Shown here one piece after another: positions 34,161 through 46,943 of a DNA stretch of 64,000 nucleotides. The DNA comes from Salvator merianae (lineage: Eukaryota > Chordata > Lepidosauria > Squamata > Teiidae): positions 103,739,174-103,803,173 of the forward strand of contig QVOM02000112.1 of the NCBI GenBank assembly GCA_003586115.2, read 5' to 3'. Below the pieces are notes generated by a model, which worked only from the letters and a program-made list of their open reading frames with translations, was not told the origin of the DNA and did no database searches. How positions within the stretch are numbered: the first letter of the stretch is position 1; every line of letters begins with the position of its first letter. The translations under genes and the position numbers were made by a program.

Positions 34161-35260
34161 TTACATTGCTAGATTGGTTCCCTGGATTGTTATTTACTTA
34201 CATGAGTTGACTGGGCCTCCATGCTTCCTCTAACCCGCAGTTTTCCACCAGGGAAATTACTTGCATAACAGAGTTCTTCCTTGTATGGCAGGAACCAAAC
34301 CATAATGTTATATGAGGGATGACTGTATATTGAATTAACAAATGAATAAGAGAACTTGATCATGCATAGTTTTGAGACGCTGATCATGCATAGTTTAGTG
34401 TATCTCTGCTTCCACTGGCACTGGTAAATTTCCACTGCAGTCTTTGTTAACCTGGTGCCCTTCAGATACCCAGAACTAAGTTCCTATCAGCCTTAACTCG
34501 CTCAATCTGTTATAAGGACTATTGGAGGAAAAAATTCAAAAAACTCGGAGGGGGGGATTGTTATCAGATTGGCAAAGGCCATTCTAATCCAAAGGGCAGA
34601 ATTCATTACCATCAGTGCACAAACAAAAGAACAAACAAGTTCCACCTGTATATTCTCCACCTTTGAGGTGCAGCATTGAATGCATAACCCTTTACATTAG
34701 CAAGGACTGAGACAATGCCTTTCCAGTGTCAACTCTCTTTTTCAATCCAGATTACGCGAAGGAAAGGATGGTAGTTACTGAAAATGTTTTAAGAAGTAAC
34801 GTATGTATCTCCCATTACAACAAGCATCCCTTCCTTGGCTGCCGCTTTGCAGAGACCTTGATTAGCTAGCAAGGCTGAATGGGCCCCAGTTTATATTAAC
34901 TGGCATTAACTGGTGAGGCCCAGGTTGTCCCGACAACCCTAGCCCAGGAGGAGGCTCCGGAAGGCAGGAGTCATAAACATTCCAGTTTCTGTTCACAAGT
35001 GCCTGCTTGGTTCCTTGCTCTGAATAGATACACAATGGGGGGGGGGGAGTTTGCAGAGATGGAAAGATCCTTAACTTTGTTAAGCGCACACATGGGGCAT
35101 TCAGCTGTTTTGAGCCTTCCCGTGGCGGCTAGCCACCCCACTGTTGCATTCCAAGGTGTGAAGCTTCAGGCTTAAAAGAATGAAATAAAATGTAGGAAGA
35201 GTGCTGTGTTAGCTGAAAGATGATGGCATCAGATGACATCACCATTTGTCAACTGGAGAA
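34161..35260. other. Intergenic, nothing recognised
   Basis: A run of 11 G lies at about 35,037-35,047. No gene or named repeat. Confidence 0.55.
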
Positions 35261-35263
35261 GCT

Positions 35264-35303
35264 TCCAAGCAGCAGCAGCAATAGTAATAGTAGCAGCAGC
35301 AGT
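35264..35303. repeat. AGC/AGT trinucleotide stretch
   Basis: AGCAGCAGC and AGTAGCAGC units, about 40 bp. Confidence 0.75.
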
Positions 35304-35314
35304 AAGAACAACAA

Positions 35315-35575
35315 TATTGAACTCATTTGTAGTAGTTTTTGAGCTATTGTGTCGTGTTCTATAGTTCTTCTGAGAACCTACGCTTTCGGACATAGCTGCG
35401 ATGTCCATCTTCAGAGGATCTGACTTCTGAAAGAGTCTGCAGATGGATGTCATAGCTATGTCTGAAAGCTTAGGTTCTCAGAAGAACTATTGAACACGGC
35501 GCAATAGCCCGAAAACTACTACAAATGAGATTGAAACCAGCCGTGAAAGCCTACATTCTAACAATATCGAGTTTG
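35315..35575. mobile_element. Penelope-like element fragment with long inverted arms
   Basis: TAGTTCTTCTGAGAACCTA at about 35,360 reappears inverted as TAGGTTCTCAGAAGAACTA at about 35,470. Outer arms CATTTGTAGTAGTTTTTGAG and CCGAAAACTACTACAAATG also pair. The arm text and the following AGCCGTGAAAGCCTACA match the long repeats I know from reptilian Penelope-like retroelements. No reverse-transcriptase or GIY-YIG coding remains. Confidence 0.6.
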
Positions 35576-35579
35576 TAGA

Positions 35580-36655
35580 CTCATTCAATCAGAAGAAAGA
35601 GATTGCATACTACGTTGTTAAGGCTGGGGTGGGCCAAAAAGCGAGATCATGTGTAGGTGGGTCAAAAAAGCGAGACCAAAGTGAGATCATGTATGGGTGG
35701 ATTTAAAAGTGTAAAAGGAAGCAGCAGTCAAAGTGTGTGTAAGAGAGAAAAGACAGAGGTGAGGTTTCATTGAAGAATGAATTTATCAGTTTACAAAGCC
35801 CATTTCAAAAACTTACGACCATTTGGATCCATTATGCACTATATATACAATGTCATAAGATAAACCATATGTACAACAATCCTGCAACTCAGACTCCTAT
35901 TATTTCTTGCAGTGTACAAAAGGTATGCAAATGCAGGCTCACTAAATCCTCCAAAGAAGCATGGCCTTCTGCTTACAGTAATCATCAGGTGCCCATGCTC
36001 AGGCTGAAATCTTATAGGGATTCTGCACTGGCAGGTATACTGGACCAGCAAGCATACTAGGAGCCTCTCCTCCCTCTTCCAAGGCCAGTGACATCACTCC
36101 ATCTTGCAAATATGCTTTTGCCACACCCTGCATGCATCCTTCCACAGCTCTCTTTAAGGAACCAAGATGGGGAAGAATTGAAAGGACATGTGGTAGAGCA
36201 GACAACTGTAAGCATCTTGTCCATCTCCTTGGGCCTCAAAAATGGAAAGCAATCCCATAAAATTGGACTGGATAATTCCCTGGACACTTCAACAGGTTCT
36301 GTACTTAAAGCAACATTTAGTTCAGTATGAGGATGAGCAATATTATCCTCAAAAGTGCTTAGCAAATTTACTGCAGCGGGCTGCATTTGGGAGAAGAGAT
36401 GACAACAGTGATTTCACCACTGTTGAATAGCTACTTGAAAACACAATGGAACCTGCAAAATAGGTCTTTTTTGCACCTTTCACTATCATGCAGTAGGCAC
36501 GGTTATGCACTCTTGTGTGTTTGGTCATCTTCATAATGAGTAGCACACCACTGACATTTCAGTCATCTCCTAGAGGTTTCATCCTCTGAAAATCCTCAGA
36601 AAACCAATGCACAACCCAGTCTGTGGCACAAAACCAAATATATCACTGGTTCCAT
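35580..36655. other. Intergenic, with a possible family M fragment
   Basis: The block near 36,015-36,070 (ATTCTGCACTGGCAGG.., AGCATACTAGGAGCC) resembles family M. A GCGAGATCA..AAAAAGCGAGACCA doublet lies at 35,640-35,680. Nothing else recognised. Confidence 0.45.
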
Positions 36656-36659
36656 CAGA

Positions 36660-37000
36660 TTCCATAAATCTCTGGAGGCAACTCACCTCAATGAGTCCTC
36701 CACCTTTGTAGGGAAGGATGCTGTTGTAATACCAAACTTCACCTCATGGTGGTCTGACCATGACAGCAGCAACCTTAACCCAGGATGCAGTCTACACCCC
36801 TCATTTTTGCTCAAGCAAAAATCCAATAAAGAGTATGACCTGTCCTGTGTGTTAATGCCACAACCAGTAGAGACAGCCTCCTGGCTGTCATGGAGGTCAT
36901 GCAATCCTGAGCTGACCTGAGGAAGCCCCTTCAGCATGAATGCTGAAGACCACTGTCCTAGTTTTTTCCAGCACCACACCAGAGATCACCTCCACCAGCT
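36660..37000 (-). mobile_element. L2-like LINE endonuclease-domain fragment
   Basis: On the minus strand the open stretch 36,683-36,979 includes NTQDRSYSLLDFCLSKNEG and, after a gap, LSWSDHHEVKFGITTASF. The order 'H/NT..LLDF..SWSDHH.VKF' is the C-terminal part of the APE-type endonuclease domain of CR1/L2 LINEs; SDH is its catalytic motif. The upstream endonuclease motifs are not preserved. Confidence 0.65.
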
Positions 37001-37076
37001 CAAACAGGATGTTTATGGTGAACAAGGTGGGCAGTACATCAGTATCATCCCCAGCCTTCCTTGTTCACCCAACACA

Positions 37077-37562
37077 GGTTCATACTTAACAGCCTAGAAT
37101 GGTATTTGAATACCATACTAGGCTGTGTAAGCTCCAACATGCAGCAGCCATTCGCACGTTGCATGCTGGAACAGCCCCGTACTGGGCCAGCAGCACATGA
37201 GTGGAAATGGCCTAGCCAGCACAGGCTGGATCATCATGGCAACATGCAAGGCAACATCCAGCACACGCTCATACATTGCCATGATCCAGACACTGTGCAT
37301 GACTGTGTGACTATAGTCGCACTGCCACACCCACTTGTGGTGCTACACCTGGAAGAGGATGCAAAATCAGCTGTCCAGGAGCAATTCAGACACTCCTAGT
37401 AAGCATATGGACTGCTTTTTAACAGTCCACTCCAGGATGGCTTCGGGGGACCCTGCGGGAACCCTGTGCAAACTTCTGGTGAGTTGCCACAGCTCCCCAG
37501 TACAGATGGCCCTCACCAGTGAATGAGCAGGCACTCACTAAGAGATAAGTGCAAACAGAGCC
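37077..37562 (-). mobile_element. Non-autonomous DNA transposon, family X
   Basis: Reverse orientation. It shares CAGCCTAGAATGGTATTTGA..ACCATACTAGGCTG, GATCATGGCAACATG and the CAGGAGCAATTCAG block with the other X copies. It ends AAGTGCAAACAGAGCC. Confidence 0.7.
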
Positions 37563-39002
37563 TAAGTATAATCCTACATAGCCTGTTTCAATCTGCAATG
37601 GATTTCTGGTGAACCTCAATCTGACATTCCAGACTGGGATAATTCCAAACAAAAAACTTGGTGGGATTAGCAGCAGGTGTTCCTCAACCATATCCCAAGT
37701 CCCACAATTTCCAGAGGACCCCAGATTTCTGCCCCCAATCGTCCTGCTTAGGAAGCTACCTAGGTTTGGAGTTAGCTCCAAATTAAAAATATGTAAAAGT
37801 GGAGTATGGCCAATCTGAAGAGTCAGCTTGCAAATTTTTTGGCAAGTGGGTGGGGATGGCAGGAGGGGATCCTACAGCTGACCAGCAGGACAATACTGCT
37901 AGAATAAATGACATCATATTTTCTTTGAGGCCCAGAGATCTCGAGGAGTACTGATCAGTCTTCACTTTCTCAAAGCCTACGAGAAACTGAGTTAAAATAA
38001 AAGAGTAAGACCTGGAACCAATTTCAAACCAAAATCAAGCATGTATAAAACTATAGACCTCATTTGCACTGCAATTACTTGGTACAGAATTTCAAGAAGG
38101 TCTTTTTCTGACATTGATTGTGGATCATGGAAGTTGGCAAGAGACAGAGAGGAAGTTCCTCAGTCTTTCCCTGTAATAAAAGCAGGGATAAGTCAGGAAA
38201 CAGGCATCCACTCACATTGGGAATATCTGAAGGAACAGCTACAATTTCAACAGATGCCTAAAATATGTAATAGTAAGTGCATCATAACCATCTGGGGCAG
38301 AGCATTCCAGAGTTGAGTGCAATTAATGCAGCTGCACCAGCTGCAATTCCAGACCAGGTACAAGGGTAGCTCCTCAGTCAGTACATCGCAGTCGCCCAAA
38401 CATGGGTGAAAGCAGCCATCAAGCCAAAATATTTTGGACAGGAAATCCAAAGATCATAGCTTCCTCTCTTTTTCTTAGGTGTATTCTCTGACTGGAAAAC
38501 AGCAGAAGAAAAACAAAATAATGTTTCTTTTTGTTTTTTATTCCTGCAAAGGAAAATAGTTATGATCTAATCCAAAGGGCAACTTTCTTCTATTGTAATC
38601 AAAACAGCTTCCAGTACAATCTTCTGCATATTTACTCCAGAGTGAGCCCCACTGAAATCCATGAGATGCATCCTCCAGCTAAATGGATTTAGGGCTGCCG
38701 TCTTAAAAGTGCTGCTTCTTGGTTGGATCATGTCCTTTGTACTTCTTAACAGATAGCAAGGGATGTCATTTCTTCCAGTTGCTGTGGTGCCTATTTCAGT
38801 GGTTTTTTACTTAGCAGAAGTCACACAATTCGTAAAAATGGGGCATAAGTACTATTGAGCAAGGCACAGGAAGCAAATCGACAACCCATGCAGCTATTTA
38901 AGCAAACTTCAGGCATATATGGCTAAATTGTGGATCCTTGTGCTTATTTACTATTGCGTTATGTGCAGGCATTTGATCTCACTTTACATGGTATGAGTTG
39001 CA

Positions 39003-39003
<1 letters not shown>
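37563..39003. other. Intergenic, minor repeat remnants
   Basis: Only a short block at about 38,625-38,690 (ACTCCAGAGTGAGCCCC..TGAAATCC) resembles the common reptilian 'TTACTC..AAGT..CCATTGA' repeat. Confidence 0.5.
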
Positions 39004-39045
<42 letters not shown>

Positions 39046-39062
39046 GCAGCAGCAGCAGCAGC
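39004..39062. repeat. (ATT)n followed by (AGC)n microsatellite
   Basis: About 13 ATT units pass directly into AGC units, then into AGT/ATA text. Confidence 0.9.
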
Positions 39063-39109
39063 AATAGTAGTAGTAGTGATAATAATAATACTATGAAGAA
39101 GAATAGTAA

Positions 39110-39700
39110 AAATAGCAAAAACAACAGCATTTGTGTATCGTCCTTTACCTGAAGTTTCCAGGGCAGGTCACAGCATACAATAAACTATAAAACACTAAAA
39201 AGTTTAAAATATAATCCACCCACCATCCCTCCCTCCCTAGCACAACTGTATTCAGAGGAAACTGTGCATCAAAGACCCAAGTGAAGAGGTAACTTTTAAC
39301 CAAGCTTCAAAAACCATATAAATTTGGTTTAAACCTGGCATAATCTGTACTGGGGTGCTATTCCAAAGTCATGGGGCCACCACAGAGAAGGCCTTCTCAT
39401 GTGCCACATGTCTAAAGGTAGCAGAACTACAAGAAGATCCTTACTTCGTGAGTTTAAAGTACGGACAGGTCTATATGGGAGAAAGTGTTCCTTCAGATAT
39501 TCTTGCTTTCTGTGCAAGAGTCTATTACACTTTCATAATTAAATACGGTATCGTTGCTAAAAGTGTGTACATGGGTAGATAGCTGCTCATCCTTATACTG
39601 ACGCATGCAGTTCACTGCCACAGCCCTCATACTTTTTAGGATTTTGTGCTAGGCAGCAGGGATCCATCTCAGGTCCTTGGTACTGACCAATATACACGCA
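39110..39700 (-). mobile_element. L2-like LINE 3'-region remnant
   Basis: It shares GGGGCCACCACAGAGAAGGC, GTCTATATGGGAGAAAGTG and TTCCTTCAGATATTC with 45,260 and 48,740, in the same order. Orientation is inferred from the tail at 48,484. Confidence 0.6.
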
Positions 39701-39704
39701 AAAT

Positions 39705-39955
39705 AATCTCTGGCAATGTAAGCAGGGGAATGGAAGAATGGGGCTCGTCAACAAGCAGAAATAAACTAGGAGCTCAACCTTTTTTTACTGGAAAGCTACA
39801 TTCTCATTGGCTAACGAAGAGCACACATTCTCTTAGGACCAGTGGAATTCCACTGGAATCAGGAATGATTAACATTCACGTAATATGAGGCATTGTTGCT
39901 TTCAAATGAAATTATTTAGCCTAAAGCATCCCAGCAAGTGTGCTATTAAGGTAAA
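39705..39955. other. Intergenic, nothing recognised
   Basis: No recognised feature. Confidence 0.5.
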
Positions 39956-39959
39956 GATT

Positions 39960-40135
39960 CTCTAAGCTCAGCTCAGCTCCTGTTGATTACATAGACACAT
40001 GCAGCAGTTTCCATGGCAAACCTATAGGAGTGGTTTGCTATGCCTTTTGCCATGGAGAGTGGTGCCTGGATTGACCCTGGGCCCCTCTGTTTCCCAGGCA
40101 GTGGCTCTGCTGCTGAGATATGTTTTCTCTTCCTT
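39960..40135 (-). mobile_element. Sauria-type SINE
   Basis: Read on the minus strand: a tRNA-like head with ATCTCAGCAGCAGAGCCACT, then TGCCTGGGAAACAGAGGGG. The tail reads GGCAAAAGGCATAGCAAACC, a BovB-like end. Confidence 0.7.
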
Positions 40136-40685
40136 TAAACAACACAGAAATCTGGAGACAGATACAGGATGCACTGCTTTCCTTATGTGCTTAGAGGAAG
40201 GGGGAGGAATGTACTCCCAAGTGATTTTCATTGCAACTTGATTGATCCAGAAAGTCAGCATTGCATACTTGAATCCCCTTTGGGAAATAATTCAGCATAA
40301 GCTGAAAGTGTATGTGCTCCACTACCTTCCCAATAAAAGTTGCCCATTCCCCCCACAAGACATAACATACCCACAGCTATAAATAACCGTATTCATACTG
40401 CTGCATTTATGCATACTTACCTAAAACTCATACCTAAAACCTTTTAAAACTCTTTTTAAAAGACTTCTTATCATTTTATTAGTGTCATCAATTAATTAGA
40501 TAATTAGTAGCTGATTAATTGTTTGGCCTTTTAACAGGTCAATTATTAATTTACCTATACAATGCCATGCAAACTAGCTCACACTTATATCACAGGTAAC
40601 AATGTGTAAGATAACATTGTCACAAAGTTAACCTTAATTCACACTCATTCATTGCACATCACATGTGCCCTTTAGTGCAATTCAG
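40136..40685. other. Intergenic, AT-rich
   Basis: No recognised feature. Confidence 0.5.
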
Positions 40686-40689
40686 ATAG

Positions 40690-40890
40690 CTTCAAAAAAG
40701 TGTGTCTTGTAGCTCAGTGGTAATGCAATCAACCTGAAAAGCAATGGGTTGTTGGTTCCATCCCCAGCCTCTCCCCAGAAGTAGGCAATGGCAAACCACT
40801 TCTATATCTCTGCCAAGAAAACTGCATAGAGGTTCCCATGGAGATGCCAATGCAGTCAACCAGGAGTTGACCAGGTCTCAGTGTTAACAA
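40690..40890 (+). mobile_element. Sauria-type SINE
   Basis: Head TTGTAGCTCAGTGGTAATGC and GTTGGTTCCATCCCC (A and B box-like). Tail GGCAATGGCAAACCACTTCT, TCTGCCAAGAAAACTGCA and GTCAACCAGGAGTTGACC. This is the best-preserved full-length copy besides 14,825. Confidence 0.85.
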
Positions 40891-41195
40891 GACTTAAGGT
40901 CTTAGTGAAATTTTCCCTAATCATTAGCATTATCCTAAGAATCTTTACTCCAAAATTAGTTCCACAAGACTGAAGGATATTTTCAAAAGCTGAGCTTAAA
41001 GTGTGAATGCAATAATGATTTGTATGCACAGCATTCAAGAGTCACACAGAGTACTCATTCTTACCCCAACTGCAGTGCTAACATAAAAGCCCACAGTGAA
41101 GAAACTAGTCAAAGGGAAGTGAACAAATGAAGCTTAGGCTGATTATTCCACCTTGAAAAAAAAATGAAAGAAAAAGAAATCTGAACAGGATTTGA
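40891..41195. other. Intergenic, nothing recognised
   Basis: No recognised feature. Confidence 0.5.
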
Positions 41196-41197
41196 AG

Positions 41198-41570
41198 GCT
41201 ATACTTTGTCTGTACTCAGGTTGTCTTTGGCCCCACCCAACTGGGGGGAATATAGCACCGTTTTGGCACTGCTATGGTGGGATTACCACACATATCTGTG
41301 GCAATCCCACCATAGCTATGCTATATCCCCCAAAACACACAATAGCCTAGTTTGGGAAAACCCAACTCTCACGGTGGGTTTTCCCAAAACAGCGCCATCA
41401 CTTGCCTTATAGCTGGAACTGCCGTTGTCGCTCTGGCCACCATGCATGGGCCAAAAAAGATGCCTGCGCATGTGATTGGTGGCATCATGAATATGCGGGA
41501 GCCAAAAAGATTTGCACCTTCTGGAATTGCACACTTTCAGGTATTTTGCACCAGTAAATCCATCTTGGCT
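41198..41570. mobile_element. Non-autonomous DNA transposon, family Y
   Basis: It shares TGCTATGGTGGGATTACCAC, GGCAATCCCACCATAGC, the CGGTGGGTTTTCCC block and ATGCATGGGCCAAAAAAGAT with the other Y copies. Confidence 0.65.
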
Positions 41571-43189
41571 GGTAACCTGGCTGGTTCTGAATACCTAATT
41601 CTTATGGACTCAAGAGCTCAGGACCAGCCAGGTTGCCACCCAAGATGGATCTGCTTGGAGCAAGTCCATTCTATAGCTGCAACATAAGACATCAAATTGG
41701 ATATCACTGTGTTTTGTCACTTCCTCCTACTCAAGTGGTAATGAGTCTCATTAAATATTGCACACTTTCCAACAGAGTCACACAACTCAATACTAGGGTA
41801 CCTAGCATCAGTGGTGGCAGTTCCAGGGCAGGAAGCTTCTGCCAGTTCCAAACCCAGCTTTGGGTTTGGCAATGTTTATGAACATTGCAGGTGATAATAA
41901 TTTGGAGGCACCATTGGAGTGGCAGTTCATGGAATGGGTCCCATGGGGTTGGCCGGGACAGGATGGGAAATTCCAGTTAGATGCTTTTGATCTCTCTAAA
42001 CTATATTTGATCATACAAGGAACCAAAACACGGTCACTACGAAAAGGGCTTTTTCAGTGGTGGAAACCAGACTACAGCATACCCTTCCCCAAAAAGTTAA
42101 TCTAGTATCTTCATTGTGGTGGTTTAGGGTCTTTTTGTTTACCAGCTTTTTAGACCATGCTTTATATAATTTTCTAATCTAATAAAGTCTTCCTTAATTC
42201 TTTTCAAAGGTTGTACTTTTAATTGTATTTTATATTTTTGTTTTCTAAAATACATACATGGTATATATGCAGATAGATAGATAGATATATTCTTATAGCT
42301 CTCCATGCAGTTCTACTTATGGGGTGAAAACATATCTTGAGTAAGAAAATAAGTAAATCTGCTTTCATATGTGCTTACCCCAAGTATCTGCACCAGGTCA
42401 AAGCATCCAATTCTTAAATGCCAAATTTTCCTATGTTGGCCCCAGGACATCCTCCAATTATTTTTGAGAGGAGTAGTTTGAGGTAATATCTCCAGAAATC
42501 CCACAAGCAATTACTCTCAGATGTGCTTGAGAGTGGGGTTTGCTCAGACCTGTTGAGCTGGAGGAAAATTGAAAACTTCTGAGTTGTTTGTTTGAGGTAG
42601 CATCATATTCTCTATTTAAAGAATCAATACCAACAATAATAAAATCCCAGGAGGAAATTTTATGCAGAAGAGGAAGGGGGGCCATATATTCCAAAGACCC
42701 TTCCCCTCTGGGTTCAATATCAGCCCTTTTAGGAGCTCTGTCCTTTTTGCTGCCCTTGTTTCTTGTTATATTGCTTCATCAGATCTGCCTCTTCTGTTCT
42801 CCTAAATCTGCTCTGTTCAAGCTTATCAGAAGAGCTGATGACATGATATGACTTCTGGGAGCCTGGAATAAGCCTTTCGTCTTTAGAGATCAGAAGGAAG
42901 CAAAATGTTGAGGGGGGGAATTTGAAAAGAGTTCTAAAACTTCCTAGTCCTTGTTGGCTTTCACTCCAGAAAACTAACTGGCGCTTTCTGGATGGGGAAA
43001 GAAGGACTTCTGAGCTGATAGCGGCTATTAATTTCCCTGCCTAGGTTGACAAACTGTGAAGGATCCATTCCTGTCACTGTGCACAACCCCCAATATAAAA
43101 TAATCTCCTAAGATGGTCTTAAGTGCAGAGCCATTCTATGTACCTTCACTCCTCTCTACTTTACTGAGAGCTACAGGCTTAGAAGCTAG
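41571..43189. other. Intergenic, nothing recognised
   Basis: A short ATAG run lies near 42,275-42,290. There are several short frames but no gene. Confidence 0.55.
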
Positions 43190-43645
43190 GGACCTTTCTG
43201 CACTCACTTCTCCATGGTCTGAACTAGTAGGTCTGGACCAACCAGGCTCGCTGGTTTAGACCACGGGAAGGCATAGTCTGGAGCAATACTGTCTCCATGA
43301 TGACACTGGTCCAGACCAGCATCCACCCCAGGTCTGAAACTTGCACGAGTTTCATGGCCAGGCTCAGAAGGCTCAAAGGAGTGGGAACAAAAGTCCCTAG
43401 CCTCAGAGCCTCTTGGGACCAATTTCAGCAGTGCAGGTTGATGCACCACCAAAATGGGTCCCCAATAGTCCCGAACATGGGAGGCACGTCTTCTGCATAA
43501 CTCCCATGTTTTGGACCAGGGCCCACTGGTCTACCAGCAGTGGGTGGGGCCTCACAGGGCTACACTGTGTGAATTGATGAAGCCCAGAAGCCAGCCATGG
43601 AGGCTCTTGATAGGGATTAAAGGTAAGTGCAGAAAAGGCCCAGGG
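43190..43645. mobile_element. Non-autonomous DNA transposon, family Z (most complete copy)
   Basis: Ends GGGACCTTTCTGCACTCAC and GTAAGTGCAGAAAAGGCCC are inverted. It holds all family blocks: AGTAGGTCTGGACCAACC, CGGAAGGCTC-like, AATTTCAGCAGTGCAGG, CCACCAAAATGGGTCCCC, CATGGGAGGCACG/CTCCCATG and GTGGGGCCTCACAG. It is a good reference for the family. Confidence 0.75.
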
Positions 43646-43979
43646 TTCAAATGCCACCTCTGTAATGGAAGTTCACTGAAGAATCCTAGTTAGATCAGTT
43701 GCTGCCTCTCAGCCTATCTTATCCAACAACATTATTGTGAACATAATATTGGAAGGAGGAATAACATTCTGCACCTAGAACTCTCCAGAATAAGGACAGG
43801 ATCTACGTGCAAAATACCATACACATTCCCAAACAGGCTGCAGGAAATTACTCCAGTTCAGGGGAGTTGGGTCTTGCAGAGCTTTAAGTGTAAATTCACT
43901 CATGCAAAATTAGTAGGGCTTCCTTGTGAGTAGGGCCAATTTAAAAAAGAAAATAGATAGCTGGCTGCTTGATGGTGTC

Positions 43980-44260
43980 ATCACAGATTCGTGGAATGAA
44001 AGGAGGCACACTCAGGTCATCCAATCCAAACCCCTGTTGCACGCTGGAATCCAAATCAAAGCCTTTCCAACAGATGGCTGTCCAACCTCCACACAAACCC
44101 ATCCAGAGAAGATCATTCTGCCACTTTCCCAAGCCATTGGGTTCATTAGATCTTTTCCTGACGTTCACTTGAAATCTGCTTTCTGTAACCCAAGTACATT
44201 ATTGTATGTCTTGTATTCTGGGATGAAAGGGAATAGGACAAGATCATATTCTTTGTAGCA
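43980..44260 (-). mobile_element. CR1-like LINE 3' UTR/ORF2 end
   Basis: GGTCATCCAATCCAAACCCC, then GATGGCTGTCCAACCTCC and TTTTCCTGACGTTCACTTG, is the reverse strand of a well-known reptilian CR1 3' region. A 110-codon frame on the + strand here is antisense to it and not a gene. Confidence 0.75.
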
Positions 44261-45120
44261 TCATGCCAGGTTCTTAAAAAATAATGTTTTCTCACCATCT
44301 CTCTTCAAGCAAAATTATTCGATATACTGACTGAACCAGGGTGGATTAAACCCTATAGATCTGACCAAAGAAAATAAGTGTTGCTGTTAGTCACAGGTTT
44401 TAGACTTGCCATTTAATGATCTTACATAGACCCCTTTTTTAAGATCAGCACTGCTAAGATATGGCCATCCCATGTGACACAACTAGAAATCCCATCATCC
44501 TTTGCTGTTGGCCAAGCTATTTGAGACTCATGGGGACTGTGATTCAGTAGCACCTAGAGGGATCTACTTTGTGATGTGTGTGTTTCAAAATAAGATAGGA
44601 TTAAACCAGCATCAATATATGGAGGAAGAAGGCATCTGCTTAGGACTAAACCTGCCATTGGAAACAGCAAGGAGTCAGTCACAGGCCACACATTTTGCAT
44701 GACAAGAAAAGGTTGCTTTTAGTTCAGTATCTTAATTATATGTGTATGTTTATTGTCAAGGAGAAATACATAAAGATTTTTCTGTGTCAGATGCCACAAA
44801 ACTTTTGAGTGATTTTATTTTCATCAGGATGGGGAAATCTCAAGCAACAAAATGTTGCTTTCATTCCATGATGTCTTCAGTATTGGAACCAAATTATTGC
44901 ACCATTTTAATGAAGACAGCTTTGCAGATCTGGAATCAAACTCTGTTTGGGAACCAGCCAGAAAGCATTCTGCCTCTTGAGAGTAGCTCAAAATACAAAC
45001 ACACATGCATGATTTATTCCCTCAGCTACCTTGTTTTCCAGACATTCTGCACATGATCCGTCCACACACAGATTTTACATGCCGGAATTAATTCTCTAGA
45101 ATCAATTCACTTAGAAGAGA
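44261..45120. other. Intergenic, one minor repeat
   Basis: AACTAGAAATCCCATCATCC near 44,480 resembles the common reptile 'TGATGGGA' repeat. Otherwise nothing. Confidence 0.5.
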
Positions 45121-45900
45121 ATTTCATATAAAATGGCAGTACCTAAAAGGGAAGGCCAAGCTTTTCAGCTAAAGGCTAGGGTACAGAGGTTCATCTTCCC
45201 CATGACTCTAACCATGTGCAGTAGTAGGGTTAGATGCACCTCAGAGCGAAGCTCATTCTGCAGCTTAGGGGTTACCACAGAGAAGGACTTCCTGCATACC
45301 TTTGTACCTGTGACTGCTGATAACACAAAGCCACTATGAAGAGGGTCACTCTTGCTGATCTTTACTGACAGGCAAATCCATCTGATAGAAGGTGTTCCTT
45401 TAGACATTTGGGTCCCAAGTTGTTTAGAGCTTTATAAGTCAATGCTAGAACCTTAAATTGGGCTCAACAGCAAACTGGCAACTTGTGTAGTTCTTTTAAG
45501 ATACCATGATGTGCATCCAGTTAGGAGTACCTTCCAAACCAGCTTCAAGCAGCCCCATACAGAGCACATCACAATAATCCAGTGTGGAGGTTATCAGAGC
45601 ATGGACTGTTTACAGGGAAGACAAACACAGGAATCATCAATGAGGAGTCTTACAAAGAGCCTCAAGCTGCTTTACTGCTGACACTTCTGCCATTCCTTCC
45701 CCAAGAGCAGAAGGATAGCAGCAGAAATCTTCACACCCCTGGGGGTGCACACTGTAGGAGCTGGGAGATTTTATTTATTTATTCCATTTATTTATATGCT
45801 GCCCTTAAGCCAGAAGACTCTCAGTGCAGCTTACAGTATATAATCTCAGACAATCCCCCCCCCCGCCAGCTTACAATCTAAAGAGAAGAGACAAGACACA
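45121..45900 (-). mobile_element. L2-like LINE 3'-region remnants
   Basis: Shared blocks are GGGGTTACCACAGAGAAGGA at about 45,268 and 'AAGGTGTTCCTTTAGACATT' at about 45,390. A second fragment begins TTTATTTATTCCATTTATTT at about 45,770, the reversed LINE tail, followed by GCTGCCCTTAAGCC. Confidence 0.6.
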
Positions 45901-46940
45901 AAAGGAAAAGTGTGTGGGAGGGAAGAGGGGCACTCAGGCAACAACAGAGTTCTTGATAGTGGCCAAAGACTTTTACTTCTCTTTTCTCCACTATTCCCTA
46001 CAGGCAAGATGACCTGTGTGGTCACTTTATGGCCTGTGTGGTGACAGTTTGGAAGGAGGGGCCAATGTTGGAAGAAGGAGAACTATTTTCCTTGCCCTCC
46101 TATTATAATTATGGTGAGGGCTGCTCAGGCTTCAATTCTCTCCATCACCATGTAGATTGTATAACAGGAAGGTTTTCAGGGCAGGAAACCTGCATTTCCC
46201 ATCTGAGCCGGAACTCTCATATTCACGTCTAGAAGTGACCTAAGTCTAGTTCTCTAGTGGATGGATCTAGTGTTTTAGCAAAAAGCAAAGCAGATTCACA
46301 GTACCTAAAGCATGGTTGTAGCCTCTGTACTCCTGTACTCCTTTGCAATTAATGTCTTTGAAATCTGAGCCTAAGACAGCTGGTAGCACAATAAAAGCAG
46401 AAAACAAGTGATCAGTTTCAAGCAAATGGGCTCACTGAGTTCGGTGGAAATATGAAGTCCAGTTTCTCCTGAAATAAATATTCCAGTTTTATTCCCAAAT
46501 AAATTTGTCTAGAAATAAAAGTAAAGGTCAAGCAAGAAATCTAGGAACTTTATGGACACATCCATGTAATTTTCTTGACAGTAATACAGAACAGGTCTGC
46601 TATTGTCATCTTCTGGGATTTTTTTTCTTCCCAGGATTACCTGATGGTCTCCAATCCACGGCACTTACTGAGGCACTTTTCATGATATGAATATACTTCC
46701 CCGGTAGTTCTTAAATACTATAGATAAAATTTCACCCTGTTCTTCTCTGCAGACTGAACAATCAAAAAGAAAGAGAGGAAACATGTTGATTTTCTTATTG
46801 CTTCTCCTTCTGTCCCACCTCTCCTCTATGACAAGGTGGAACGTCTGCCTGGTATAGCTAGGCAAAGATTTTGAAAACTCATTTTCCCTACACACAGAAG
46901 GGAAGCTAGTAGCAAAATGCTGTTGGGCTGCAGCACATGG
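45901..46940. other. Intergenic, nothing recognised
   Basis: No recognised feature. Confidence 0.5.
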
Positions 46941-46943
46941 TTT

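Noticed and set aside
43926..44258. 110-codon + strand open frame
   Set aside because: It is antisense to a CR1 3' region recognisable by nucleotide text.
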